The position numbers were made by a program, and so were the translations under genes. Below the pieces are notes generated by a model, which was not told the DNA's origin, searched no databases, and saw nothing but the letters and a program-made list of their open reading frames with translations. A stretch of 64,000 nt of DNA. Origin: Owenia fusiformis (taxonomy: Eukaryota; Annelida; Polychaeta; Sabellida; Oweniidae). The stretch lies in NCBI GenBank assembly GCA_903813345.2, contig CAIIXF020000009.1, positions 13,900,347 to 13,964,346 on the forward strand, in the 5' to 3' direction. Shown here one piece after another: positions 1 to 10,500 of this stretch. The first letter of the stretch is position 1; every line of letters begins with the position of its first letter.

Positions 1-2095
1 AAGAAAACCTCATAAAGTAGGAAATAAGTCATGATTTACTGCATGGATCAATAGAATATAAGACTACATTGAACTGAAAATGCAATGGGACTTTATGGAT
101 GGTGAGGCTACAGTTATCAAAAGCATATAAGCCTAATAAGGCTAGAACGACAACTCAGAAATTAGGCTTTATAGTGAAAAGACTACATGAAAGAACTCAT
201 TTTTGATAGGTTGTAAGGGTTTTGGAGAGTACAAACAAGTGCCCAGAGGCACTTATATTCAACACTACATGAAATGACTTAGTAAAACACACTTAAGTTG
301 GTCTTTCATGTGGTGATAGTGTAATAGAATATCTTTTATATTTGTGAAATTTCAAAGATTAAAGAAAGCACTTTCAACTCTCTCAATTTTTTTTACAGAA
401 AGTAGCTACCGATATTTCCAAGCCTGATATAGATTTAAAGGGGCAACGAGGACTGTAGAGAGAATATTCGAAAATTGTTATCTTTTCTGAGCTATCAGGT
501 CAATATTTGGCTTAACATCTTTGACATTCTATTTTCTTAAAATGTTTGGATAAATAATCAATTTCAGCATTAAGAAGTGTTAATTCAGTTCAAAGCTTCT
601 ATAAAGGGAATCCTGCTTATAGATTTTTAAGATCAACCACATTTCAAGAGGAATATCAGCTGAAATAATGTTCATCATGGGGTTTTCTTTGTAGATAATA
701 AAAATATTTGTTAGTCTTGATGAAATATCCAAACTTAAATATATTTTGACACTGGTCGATGATCGTTGAATGCCCCCCCCCCCTGCAGTAATTGTTGCAT
801 CTTTAATTACAAAACCATAAAAAGTTGTATCGTTTCAGCATCTTCTATGTTTTCAACCAATATGATTGCTGCTCTGTCTTCAAGCTTTCTTAGACTGCTA
901 AAGGATGAGTCTGGGAATGAGTCTGGGTATCGACTTAGAAAATATTGAAAATTGTAATGTCTGAAAGACCAACTCAGTCACACATATTATTAAACTTCAA
1001 TATCTTATCCTTCTTCTGAGAGTACAAAAACGTCAAATTGTATCTCAATTGATGAAGAATTTTGGCATCAAAGACAGTGCATATCACTTTGTCAGAATTG
1101 AAAAAAATTAATGGCAAATATTAAATGAATTATTTATACAAAAGGTTTGAAACATATCCTCCAAAACATAGCTTACTTTCTTTGTATAGACATTGAATGG
1201 TATTTCTGGATAAGTGAATTGTTTTTTATCTGGGTAATCAAGGGATTATACTCACTCAAAGTTACTGAGCTTCCAGTTTTGAGACTTCAATTGTGTTGGT
1301 GAAGTTACACATACTTCAGTCAAATTCATGCTGAGCACAACATTTTGGTTTCAATTTTATAATCTCTATACATGACCCTGGTGATGAAGAGTCAGAATCA
1401 GTCAAAAAATCTAAACCGGAAAACTGTGCTCATTGTGAAAACTTAAAGTGAAGCAACTTTTTCTCTGATATTTCTTACATCAAATGGCAGCCATCTTGTT
1501 TTTTCCCTTCAAATTAAATTGGCGGGAAATTCAAGAATTTGAAAAAAATGTAATCCTTAAATAATGTATATTTCAAAAATATGATTTTCTTTTAAATTCT
1601 TCATGGGTCTTAAGTTATTTCTTCTTTGTAAGTCATACATGTTGCCATTGGTGTTTTTTCTATGATAATGACTTTTTTTGTTTAAGATACTTATTCTGAC
1701 CCTCAACAGGGGGTTAATTATGCATTAAAGCTCATGAAAAAGTTAATAAAAACCATATTTCACATACATTTGACTGAGGGACCAAAGGGGCATACACCCG
1801 GACACATCCTTTTGATGTTTAGCTAATTTCTATAAGAATCCTTGAAGCCAACATCATCATCACTGATATTTCAAGCAAGCAATATATATTCTGTTTTGAC
1901 CACTTGTAGTATTCAGGCTTTTGGGGTTATAATTTCCTCTGCTCATATATACAGTACATTATATATTGGATGTCCCAAAAAAGTGAGCCACTTTTTGACA
2001 AATATCTTTTGCAATAGATGAGCCAAAATTCTTTGAATTTCTTTATTTAGCAATAATAGTATTAAGACAACTACATACTGTTAACAGTTTCTCAC
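1..2095. other. Non-coding sequence, probably JMJD8-like intron or flank
   Basis: I see no exon here with convincing splice sites and protein similarity. It lies downstream of the two JMJD8-like exons, so it is probably intron, with the remaining exons left of the window. It holds a dispersed repeat at about 434-810. Near 1964-2000 there is a sequence resembling one end of a mariner-type element (GTCCCAAAAAAGTGAGCC), with no matching second end recognised. Confidence 0.5.
434..810. repeat. Dispersed MITE-like repeat, copy 1
   Basis: This segment matches 34366-34680 over most of its length, sharing for example TTTCAGCATTAAGAAGTGT, AAGAGGAATATCAGCTGAAA and ATCCAAACTTAAATATATTT. The outer ends form a short inverted pair: TTTAAAGGGGCAAC on the left and GTTGCATCTTTAA on the right. 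That suggests a non-autonomous DNA element. A short poly-C run sits near its right end. No coding potential is seen. Confidence 0.6.
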
Positions 2096-2857
2096 CTCAT
2101 TATGTGTAGCACCACGTATCACAAAAGGTTTCTCGGTGGCATATCTGAAATTAATCAGGTCACATTTAATTCATTATATAACACATGTCTGGGATGAATA
2201 CTAGTATACAGGAAAATACTATGTATAGCAGCAAACCAAGTTAGCCATCTAAAAGACTGTAATGTCAAACCACTGTAAAGAATGAATGAATTTGTTGCAA
2301 GCACATATTTTAAACCATGGTCCACTACTGAGCAGAACAAAGTGTACAGTGGGGTACATTGTCACCTTTTCTGAATTAATAGCAAAGAATTTAAAGATGT
2401 TTGGGCAAGACTAATATAGTATACCATAGGACTTGTGATACATATTACACCTTTTCAATGATTTTTATAGCCTGTTTTTAACAATACTATCAGTTATCAC
2501 ACCTTTCAGCATGTGATAAGGAAATATTCCACGAAAGTAAAAATTGTATCATCACGAAAGCTCAACTTGAGTGGTGATACTTTTTACTGGGTGGAATATT
2601 TCCAGTATCACGTATGCTGAAATGTGTGATGATAATTTTATCAGTAGTTTTATGAAGTAGGTATCTTAAGTGTAAGAGGCGTAGTAAATTCTCCCATGTT
2701 GTAATCGTACAGGCAAAAGATTGAGACGCTCTCAGGACTATAGTCCTGGCACGGGATAACTTACATGCTCATGAAGTCAGTCTGTGAAAGTGAATAATCT
2801 ACAGTGTCTACATTACAAGGACCAGGATGTGCTATAAGATCAGCTTCATTTGTAAAC
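2096..2857 (-). CDS. JMJD8: JmjC-domain protein, JMJD8-like (two N-terminal-side exons, partial)
   Basis: Two minus-strand exons join in frame: 2857-2765 (acceptor TTGCAG, donor GTAAGT) and 2144-2096 (acceptor TTTCAG, donor GTGAGA). The spliced peptide contains CNVDTVDYSLSQTDF followed by IYATEKPFVIRGATHNE. This resembles the start of the JMJD8 fold, where a Cys-x-Val motif and a TYAEF-type helix precede a Y..xxPVIxxG strand. JMJD8 is an ER-luminal member of the JmjC family. The first exon begins with the last base of a split codon, so an upstream exon with the signal peptide must exist; I could not find it between 2858 and 7580. The exons with the JmjC core and C-terminus should lie left of the window. 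Another small JmjC protein is possible, as the match is short. The exon structure is more secure than the name. Confidence 0.5.
2490..2640. repeat. Foldback inverted repeat
   Basis: The left arm, running from CACACCTTTCAGCATGTGAT to GGAAATATTCCAC, is mirrored on the right by GTGGAATATTTCCAG and then CGTATGCTGAAATGTGTG. An inner pair, GTATCATCAC and GTGGTGATAC, extends the stem. It lies in the intron between the two JMJD8-like exons and is probably a small MITE. Confidence 0.55.
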
Positions 2858-3059
2858 CTGCAATGACATGAACAAGTTTATACTTTATTTCCATATATTC
2901 TTTCCAACTATCATTTTTACAACAGCAGATATCATATTCATCACATTCAGTCACATATACTTCTAGCTCTATAATGATTATAAGACCAATGCAAAGTTAA
3001 ATGTCACCTCTCTACTGTTATTAGCAGTGGTGGATCTGGGGGATCCAGCCGCCCCCCGC

Positions 3060-3605
3060 TTATCCCGTTCCCGGACTATGGTCCTGTGAACATCTCAATC
3101 TTTTGCCTGTGCGATTACAACATGGGAGAATTTTTTACTCATCTTACACTTCAGATACCTACTTCAATAGATTCCTTGGTAATTTATCATTCTTTTCGTG
3201 TAGTTGAATCCACAATTGTCTGGGTTTATCGGCAGAACAAAGACATTTTCGTTTTTGATCGCAATATTTGCGTGTAACATTTAACTTATTTCAACCATCA
3301 AATTCCTCCATATTGGTACTTCCGGGCTACATCCGGGACAGCCAAACGGGGGATTCCCCTTTTAAATCCAACCGCCATTTTGAAAAGTGATGGAATCTCT
3401 CTCGATGAAAAAGAGAAAATGTTCCCGTTCTGCCGATTTACCCAGACAATCGGCGGTTCCAATATATTAGAAGTTACATCTTGAGTTCTATAATGCATTG
3501 AGGTAGGTATCTTAAGTGTAAGGGGCGTAGATAATTCTCCCAAGTTGTAATCGTACAGGCAAATGAATGCGCTCAGTGCAGGACTATAGTCCGGGAACGG
3601 GATAA
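3060..3605. mobile_element. Foldback MITE-like element with long terminal inverted repeats
   Basis: The left end reads TTATCCCGTTCCCGGACTAT and the right end reads ATAGTCCGGGAACGGGATAA, an almost perfect inverted pair. The arms extend about 110 bp each and include the shared segment GATTACAACATGGGAGAATT in the left arm. A third, isolated arm of the same family lies at about 2655-2762, with TCTTAAGTGTAAGAGGCGTAG and GGACTATAGTCCTGG. No transposase is present. The 63-aa and 81-aa open frames inside are the two arms read on opposite strands. Confidence 0.7.
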
Positions 3606-3790
3606 CCCCCCGCCACCCCCCCCCCTTGGCAAGCCCAGCAATTTGTTTTAGATTTTGGGCCCCAAAATTTTGAAGGGCCTCAAAAATGGGCCTTTTTGGT
3701 TTTAGGTATTTTTTGGGCCATTTGGGCCTAATTCTTCAAAATTTGGGCCCAGTTTAAGGTCTTAAGGGCCCTAAATTTTTATTAGTTATA
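3606..3790. repeat. Degenerate GGGCC-rich low-complexity tract
   Basis: This stretch repeats GGGCC(C/T) and AAAATTTTG words in alternating orientation, such as GGGCCCCAAAATTTTG and CAAAATTTGGGCCC. It immediately follows the 3060-3605 element after a C-rich run. It reads as simple or degenerate repeat sequence with no coding potential. Confidence 0.5.
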
Positions 3791-4683
3791 ATACTAAATG
3801 ACAAATGTTTCCACACATAATGACTTCTGCATATGTGCTCACACACACGTACGCTGGTGAGAATGAATTGTATTTCAATTTGGATATGCATTTTAGATCT
3901 ACACTAGAAAGAAGAACAGTATATTTATTTAGCATATTACCATCCACCATCACATGGACTATCTTTAGAGCATTGCAATTCAGTCTCTAAGCACCTACAA
4001 AGTGTCAAAAACTGTAGAAGTATGACCGAAATTGCCACACAAACATTTTCCATTTTTATTTTCAAACGACTGACTTTCTATATCCGGTTTAACACGCATG
4101 TTTACGGCATTCATTTTTACTTTCCACGTTATTATTAAAGTATGAAACATTTACTTGGCTCCTTTTGTTGATTTGTAGCGGTATGATATGAAATATGAAT
4201 GATAATTATGTTTTTACTCAATATTTAATTTTATAAAATGTCGTAATTGTGGAGTACTGACCTACGACAAAGACAACACATGAGTTTTCAAAATATAAAC
4301 ATCAGGTAATATTTCACTGCTATTGCATGATTATAAACTAACGAGGATCAAAGTATTCAACTGGTTCAAGGTTTGGATCAGTTTTATAGAATTGAAGCGT
4401 CATGATGAGCATTGTGACTTCTTGTCATGTCTAAATTTATTACTGTAAATATTTTCAAATTTCTTTCACTGACACTGATTTAGACTATATTTAGTCTGTT
4501 GGATACATACTAGACACTGATTGACTGAAACTTTTAGTGAGTGTCTGATGATGATATCTTATTATACTCTGTAGATCTGAGAGTATACTCTCCTTTGGTG
4601 TGATATGTGTGGGACAGGAGCCTATGGAAGGGGAGATTTGTCACGTAGTCACAATTTTGTATAGGGGCCTTTTTAGCACATGC

Positions 4684-5699
4684 CATCTATTGCAAGACTT
4701 ACGCCTGCCACAACCGTCACCATGTTAATCAGTGTTTTTTAAGTAGCGCAAGGATCCTGCCATGACCGTGGTAGTGTTATTGTGTAAGCCTGGTATAACC
4801 GTGACAGGCTGGTATAACCGTGACAATGCTGTATTCTATTGCAAGGCCTGTCATGACCCTGGAAGTGTTATTGTGGAAGCCTGGCGCGACTGTAGCCTTT
4901 ATTGTGGTTTATAAGCGAATGTGAATATTAATGTATAGTAGTAATTTTGATTTTGACATGATTAAGGTAGTTAAACACCATGATCATAGTATTAAACTGT
5001 TTAATTGTAATGAGGATCACTTAGAATTGTTAAGGATATTCCTGGCATTAATATCATACATATTTACTAGTCATTGCAATACATTATAACGGTCATAGTA
5101 GAACTAAGCCTAAATCTCTACATTACCACCCTCATACATGGCCTTGCAATACTATATTACATTGTCACGGTCATACCAGGCTTTGCGATCCCATAATACA
5201 TTGTCATGCCAGGTTTTCAAATACACATTGTCACGGTCAATTATAGCAATCATAAATTTCTACATCATCACTCTCATACCCGAACTTGGAATACTATATC
5301 ACATTGCCATGGCGGTCATACCAAGCCTTGCAATACTTTATTACATTGCCATGGTCATGCCAGGCTTTGCAAAACACATTGTCACGGTTATAGCAGTCCT
5401 AATCGTAAATTTCTACATTACCACTCTCATACCTGAACTTGCAATACTATATTACATTGTCACGGTCATGCCAGGCTTTGCAGTACCATATTACATTGTT
5501 ACGGTCATACCAAGCCTTGCAGAACTATATTACATTGTCACGGTCATGGCAGGCATTGCAATATAATACAGCATTGTCGCGGTTATACCAGGCTTTCACG
5601 ATAACATTACCACGGTCATGGCAGGATCCTTGCGCTACTTAAAAAACACTGAATAACATGGTGACGGTTACGCCAGGCGTTAGTCTTGCAACAGATAGG
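4684..5699. mobile_element. Non-autonomous element with long TIRs and internal tandem repeats
   Basis: The left arm (about 4684-4790) carries ATTGCAAGACTTACGCCTG, CACCATGTTA and TAAGTAGCGCAAGGATCCTG. The right arm (about 5590-5699) carries the inverted forms CAGGATCCTTGCGCTACTTA and AACGCCTGG...TTGCAAGACTAAC-type sequence in reverse. Between 5130 and 5600 the element holds roughly 40-bp degenerate tandem units built on CATTGTCACGGTCAT and CCAGGCTTTGCA. These create overlapping open frames of 67-142 codons that are not genes. The exact ends and target-site duplication are unclear. Confidence 0.6.
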
Positions 5700-6269
5700 G
5701 TCTCCTTTTTAGGGCACTTTTTATTTAGTCACGTCAGGTGGCAATTCATTTTCACGTTGCATGTTACCAATCAGAATTACTTTCACGTTTCACATCCTTG
5801 ATCATCATAATATCACTTGATTCACATTTCACGAAAATCAAATGGATCTATCGAAATGGCCTTACTTTAGTCACAGACCCCTGAGAGTTCTGATGTCTGT
5901 AACAATTCAATGGAATTCAGGGATATTTTTTCTGAAGAAACTTAACAGCATCACACATGGTCTCATAATTCAAAAAACAATGCATGCACGAGGTAATGTC
6001 TATTAACTTCACGATGCACAGGTTTTATTCCATGAATGTCTGCACAGGGCTGCTGAACTTGATTTTTCCCATTCACTCAAAATGTACTAAAACACTGAAC
6101 GCTCAAATCATAGGCGCTGTAGATATTATGTCCATTCATCTATAAACATGTGTCTTTGTTTGTATCCTTTTAAGCGTTACAATGCCGCTTAACATTCAAG
6201 TGATGCCTTGTTATCCTCTAGTGTTTGCTCATTGTGCTGTTTCTCTTGTTCTTAAAGTAAAAGTCTAAG

Positions 6270-6690
6270 TCTATTAGGCTACTTCCTGCGAAAGCTATGT
6301 GGATTTTGATATAATAGCTTTCCCACGGCGCACTGCACAGCTGAATAATAGTGACCTTTAAAACATGAATAATGAGATCAGTGGCTTACTTTTGGTCTCT
6401 AACTGTGTCTTACATCAGTATTATCCATCCGTGCAAGTATTGGAGCGCTAAAATACTTCTTTTTCGATCAAGACATGTAAATTGTTCATAGAGTGAATGT
6501 TTTTTCGACCCATTTCCAATATGGCGGTTTGCTTGAAGTGAGATACGCAATTAACAAAATGAATTTTGAGAGTGAGTAAGGTTCAGACAACCTCCGGAAA
6601 GTTATGGAAATGTCCGAGCAGAAAACGCCATATTGGAATTTGGCAGAAAAAACATTCACTCAACAATTTTGTTCATGGTTGATTTTCAAA
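6270..6690. repeat. Dispersed foldback repeat, copy 1
   Basis: This segment is the inverted, partly decayed counterpart of 27955-28520. Shared words include GCAAGTATTGGAGCGCT, TTTTCGATCAAGAC, TTTCCAATATGGCGGTTT and GATATAATAGCTTTCCCAC. The halves around 6510-6660 are themselves inverted (CCAATATGGCG against CGCCATATTGG), so the family has a hairpin core. It contains no recognisable protein. Confidence 0.6.
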
Positions 6691-7580
6691 ATGGCAACTC
6701 GTTTAAAATGATGGCCATTTTAATGCCGATTTAACAGTAATTTAGGTACAATATATAAAACTGGAGCAATATGATTTAAATGTAAAAAGGTTATATTAGG
6801 ACATTAATAAAGCTAGAAATCTAATTATTTAAGAAACACATGACAGCCATTTGAAAAATGGTGGCCTTTACACATTATTTTATGATTTTTGCTGTTAATT
6901 AAAAAGTAGTGGTAACCATTTGGAAATGGCATCCATCTTTACATGTGTTTTTACTCAAAAGGTGATATATTTTGTCATTGGCTTCACAAATGGCATATAA
7001 CTTAGCACATAGGGTGTTGATACAGTCTATTTTTTATTCTCATGTGAAAACATGCAATTTTGCTTAATTTTCCATCAAAGTTGCCAGTCACAAGCAGAAA
7101 ACCTCCGAAAATAGCTTTGGCCAGCAATGAGTTAATCAGTAGGAAACACGAAGAAATTAATTTTTTTTAAAGTACATGTATGTCAACTTTCTTACAAGAG
7201 TAAACTTCCTGGGAATTGTAAAATTGAATTGGGAAACCCACTCCCTCTATCAGTGGGATTGGCACGGAAAATCAGAGAGGTTTTTAGATGCAATGTGTAT
7301 CAGAATGACTTAGAAGCATATTACACTTTCTTATGACAATTTAGCTAGTGAGGGACCATTTTGAAAATGATGGCCATTTTTTATGTGCGTTATTTTATGA
7401 TTTTTGCTATAACTTAAGAACTAGTAGAAGGAATTTGTAAAATGGCAGGCATGGCTGTTCGATGGGATTTGCTATGCTTTTGCGTTGTTGTTATCTTGTT
7501 TCAACTTATAGGTATCCAGGATATTTTTTTCAAATCCATATGATGTTTCTTTAGTACTTTCATATTTTCCAGTTAAGAAG

Positions 7581-10500
7581 ATGTTTATCTTAACAGAGAT
7601 GAAAGACACTGTAACAATTCCCCCAAGACTCTTCTATCTCAACTTTAAAGAAGCTGTTATCGAAACTCTCAACAAGAAGCTTGCAAATAAGGTATACTGT
7701 AGCTAACACTTATTTTATTTACTAGTTTATTTATTTACTATGTTTGATGGAGAGCTTCCACTTAACAATACACTTTGTTTGAAATGGAATGTCAATATGT
7801 ATCTCACAATCTCATATAATGTTGGTGTATTCTTATATGTTGCAGGTTGTACATTTTGTTGATGTATGTATTTCATATGTTGCAGGTTGTACATGCTGTT
7901 GGTGTATGCCTTGTATGTTGCAGGTTATACATTAATGTTGGTGTATGTGTCTCAAATGTTGCAGGTTGTACATAATGTTGGTGTATGTATTTCATATGTT
8001 GCAGGTTGTACATGCTGTTGGTGTATGCCTCGTATGTTGCAGGTTGTACATAATGTTGGTGTATATATCTCATATGTTGGAGGTTGTACATAATGTTGGT
8101 GTATGTCTCGTATGTTGCAGGTTGTACATAATGTTGGTGTATATATCTCGTATGTTGCAGGTTGTACATATTGTTGATGTATGTATCTCATATGTAGGAG
8201 GTTGTACATAATGTTGGTAATGTCTCGTATGTTGCAGGTTGTACATATTGTTGATGTATGTATCTCATATGTTGCAGGTTGTACATAATGTTGGTGTATG
8301 TATATCATACATTGCAGGTTGTACATAATGTTGGTGTATGTATTTCGTATGTTGCAGGTTGCACATAATGTTGGTGTATGTATTTCATATGTTGCAGGTT
8401 ATACATGATGTTGGTGTATGTATTTCATATGTTGCAGGTTATACATAATGTTGGTGTATGTATCTCATATGTTGCAGGTTGTACATAATGTTGGTGTATG
8501 TATTTCATATGTTGCAGGTTATACATAATGTTGGTGTATGTGTCTCAAATGTTGCAGCTTGTACATTATGTTGGTGTATGTATTTCATATGTTGCAGGTT
8601 ATACATGATGTTGGTGTATGTGTCTCAAATGTTGCAGGTTGTACATAATGTTGGTGTATGTATTTCATATGTTGCAGGTTATACATAATGTTGGTGTATG
8701 TATCTCATATGTTGCAGGTTGTACATAATGTTGGTGTATGTATTTCGTATGTTGCAGGTTGCACATAATGTTGGTGTATGTGTCTCAAATGTTGCAGGTT
8801 GTACATAATGTTGGTGTATGTATTTCGTATGTTGCAGGTTATACATGATGTTGGTATATGTGTCTCAAATGTTGTAGGTTGTACATAATGTTGGTGTATG
8901 TATTTCATATGTTGCAGGTTATACATAATGTTGGTAATGTCTCTTATGTTGCAGGTTTTACATATTGTTGATTTATGTATCTCATATGTTGCAGGTTGTA
9001 CATAATGTTGGTGTGTGTATTTCACTTTGGGATATGACAAAGTATGAAGATTCCTATCTGCTTCCTGGTGATGGGGCCTCACACACAATAGGTATCTATG
9101 AAAACACCACAAATGATTAAAATGCATCATAGTCTTCTGTGCCTTCATTTAGGTATTATTGTTCATTTGAGGAGAAATTGTGGCTCCTAAACAGTAGAAT
9201 CGATTTTTCACTTTATTGAGGTTTTTTACCAATAACCACACAGAGTTATTGTCATCAAACTGAATGTGAGAGAGTGTGTTTCAACCCATTATGAAAGTAT
9301 ATTGATGCAGTAAACACCTTTCAGAGCACATCAGTTTCATTGAATATCAATATAGAGTTACATTTTACATAGATGCAGTTTGTACCTGTTTTTAAAGGTT
9401 ATTAAAATAGTTATGTATTTCTGTTTAACTCCAGTTCATTTCCGCTATGTGGTGTTCAGGCCATTCTTAGATGAAGTCCTTCTTGGTAAAATCAAAAGCT
9501 GCAGTAAGGAGGGTGTTTATGGTAAGTTTTAACTCACTTAAATTGAAATTCGCTGGTGCATGATCTTAAGTAAAAATTCATCTTAAAGAGGAACTCTCTG
9601 TATTATTTCAACTAAACTCATCAAAAGTGTAGATACATGTTAAAGTTGTGCAAACTTATGATAATTAGTAAGCGGATGCACTACAATAGATACATATACA
9701 GTACTGGTCTCATATCAGAATATATAATTCATTTTGCTCAGAAATACCAGTATTGATGTACCGGTGACACTAAAATAATAATATTCATTGCTTCCAATTA
9801 GGTGCAAGGATCCCAGGCCCGTAAGACACTTTTCTCCAAGGGGGGTGCGGTTTTTAGCTAACTAAAGAGAATTTAAAATCGTCAATTTTTTGCCGCGTAA
9901 ATCAAATTGCGTAAGACAGAGGGGGGGGGGGGGTCAGTTACTCCCTATATTGGTTTGGAATTAACAAATGCAACTTCCAAACGTTCAGATTGTTTTGTGG
10001 GGGGTGTGAGGAGTGGTCCACTCCCCCTAGAAAATTTTACAGTTTTGAGATGCTATTTTGGTGATTTCTGGGCACTTTCAAAGTGTAAGTTTCTAAGTAG
10101 TACGCCACCACCACGGGAATAAGAGTTGAGTAAATAAGAAACCGAGCATTCAGGGGGGTCTGGGGGTTCTCCCCCAGGAAAATTTTGAAGTTTGGTTGTA
10201 TTTGGTGCGAATTTGCAACCATCTGCTACGCCTGTGCGTTATGAGTCAATAAGAAAAATGTGAATTTTTTTCAAATTCTTTTGGGGGTGTCAAAGAGGAT
10301 GAGAGGGTGAAGTGGGGTGGGGTGCCAGTAGGGGAGCAAGGGGTTGTCACCCAGAAACATTGACCATATCAAGGTGCTATTTGATGATGTCTGGGCACTT
10401 AAAAAATGTCTGAGACAATACATGAAATTCAGAATATTTTCTTTTGTTTTGTGGGGGATGTGAGGGGTGGCTAACTCTCCTAGAAAATTTTACAATTTAA

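Larger units (their letters stand above)
2858..7580. other. Repeat-rich intergenic/intronic region
   Basis: No supported exon was found between the JMJD8-like exons and the POLR3H start. The interval holds the elements annotated at 3060-3605, 4684-5699 and 6270-6690. It also has diverged sequence with recurring AAAATGGTGGCC-type motifs (6700-7450), which also occur at 19190-19720 and near 32790. These look like old repeats. The POLR3H promoter and 5' UTR should fall in the last few hundred bases; no core promoter motif is clear. Confidence 0.5.

Noticed and set aside
1964-2340. Possible mariner element beginning with GTCCCAAAAAAGTGAGCC
   Set aside because: Only one end resembles a terminus; no inverted partner or TA pair could be identified.
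5138-5642. Overlapping frames of 67-142 codons with repeated YYIVTVMPGFA-like peptide
   Set aside because: They follow the internal tandem repeats of the 4684-5699 element and occur in two overlapping frames, so they are not genes.
7442-7511. Signal-peptide-like frame MAGMAVRWDLLCFCVVVILF followed by a GTATCC donor on the plus strand
   Set aside because: It lies in old repeat sequence just before POLR3H. The only nearby gene needing a signal-peptide exon (JMJD8-like) is on the other strand. No matching plus-strand acceptor exon was found.
7866-9148. Several open frames of 75-147 codons over the 40-bp array
   Set aside because: Three 40-bp units make 120 bp without stops, so frames arise from the repeat itself. 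The only real coding part is exon 2 from 8995.
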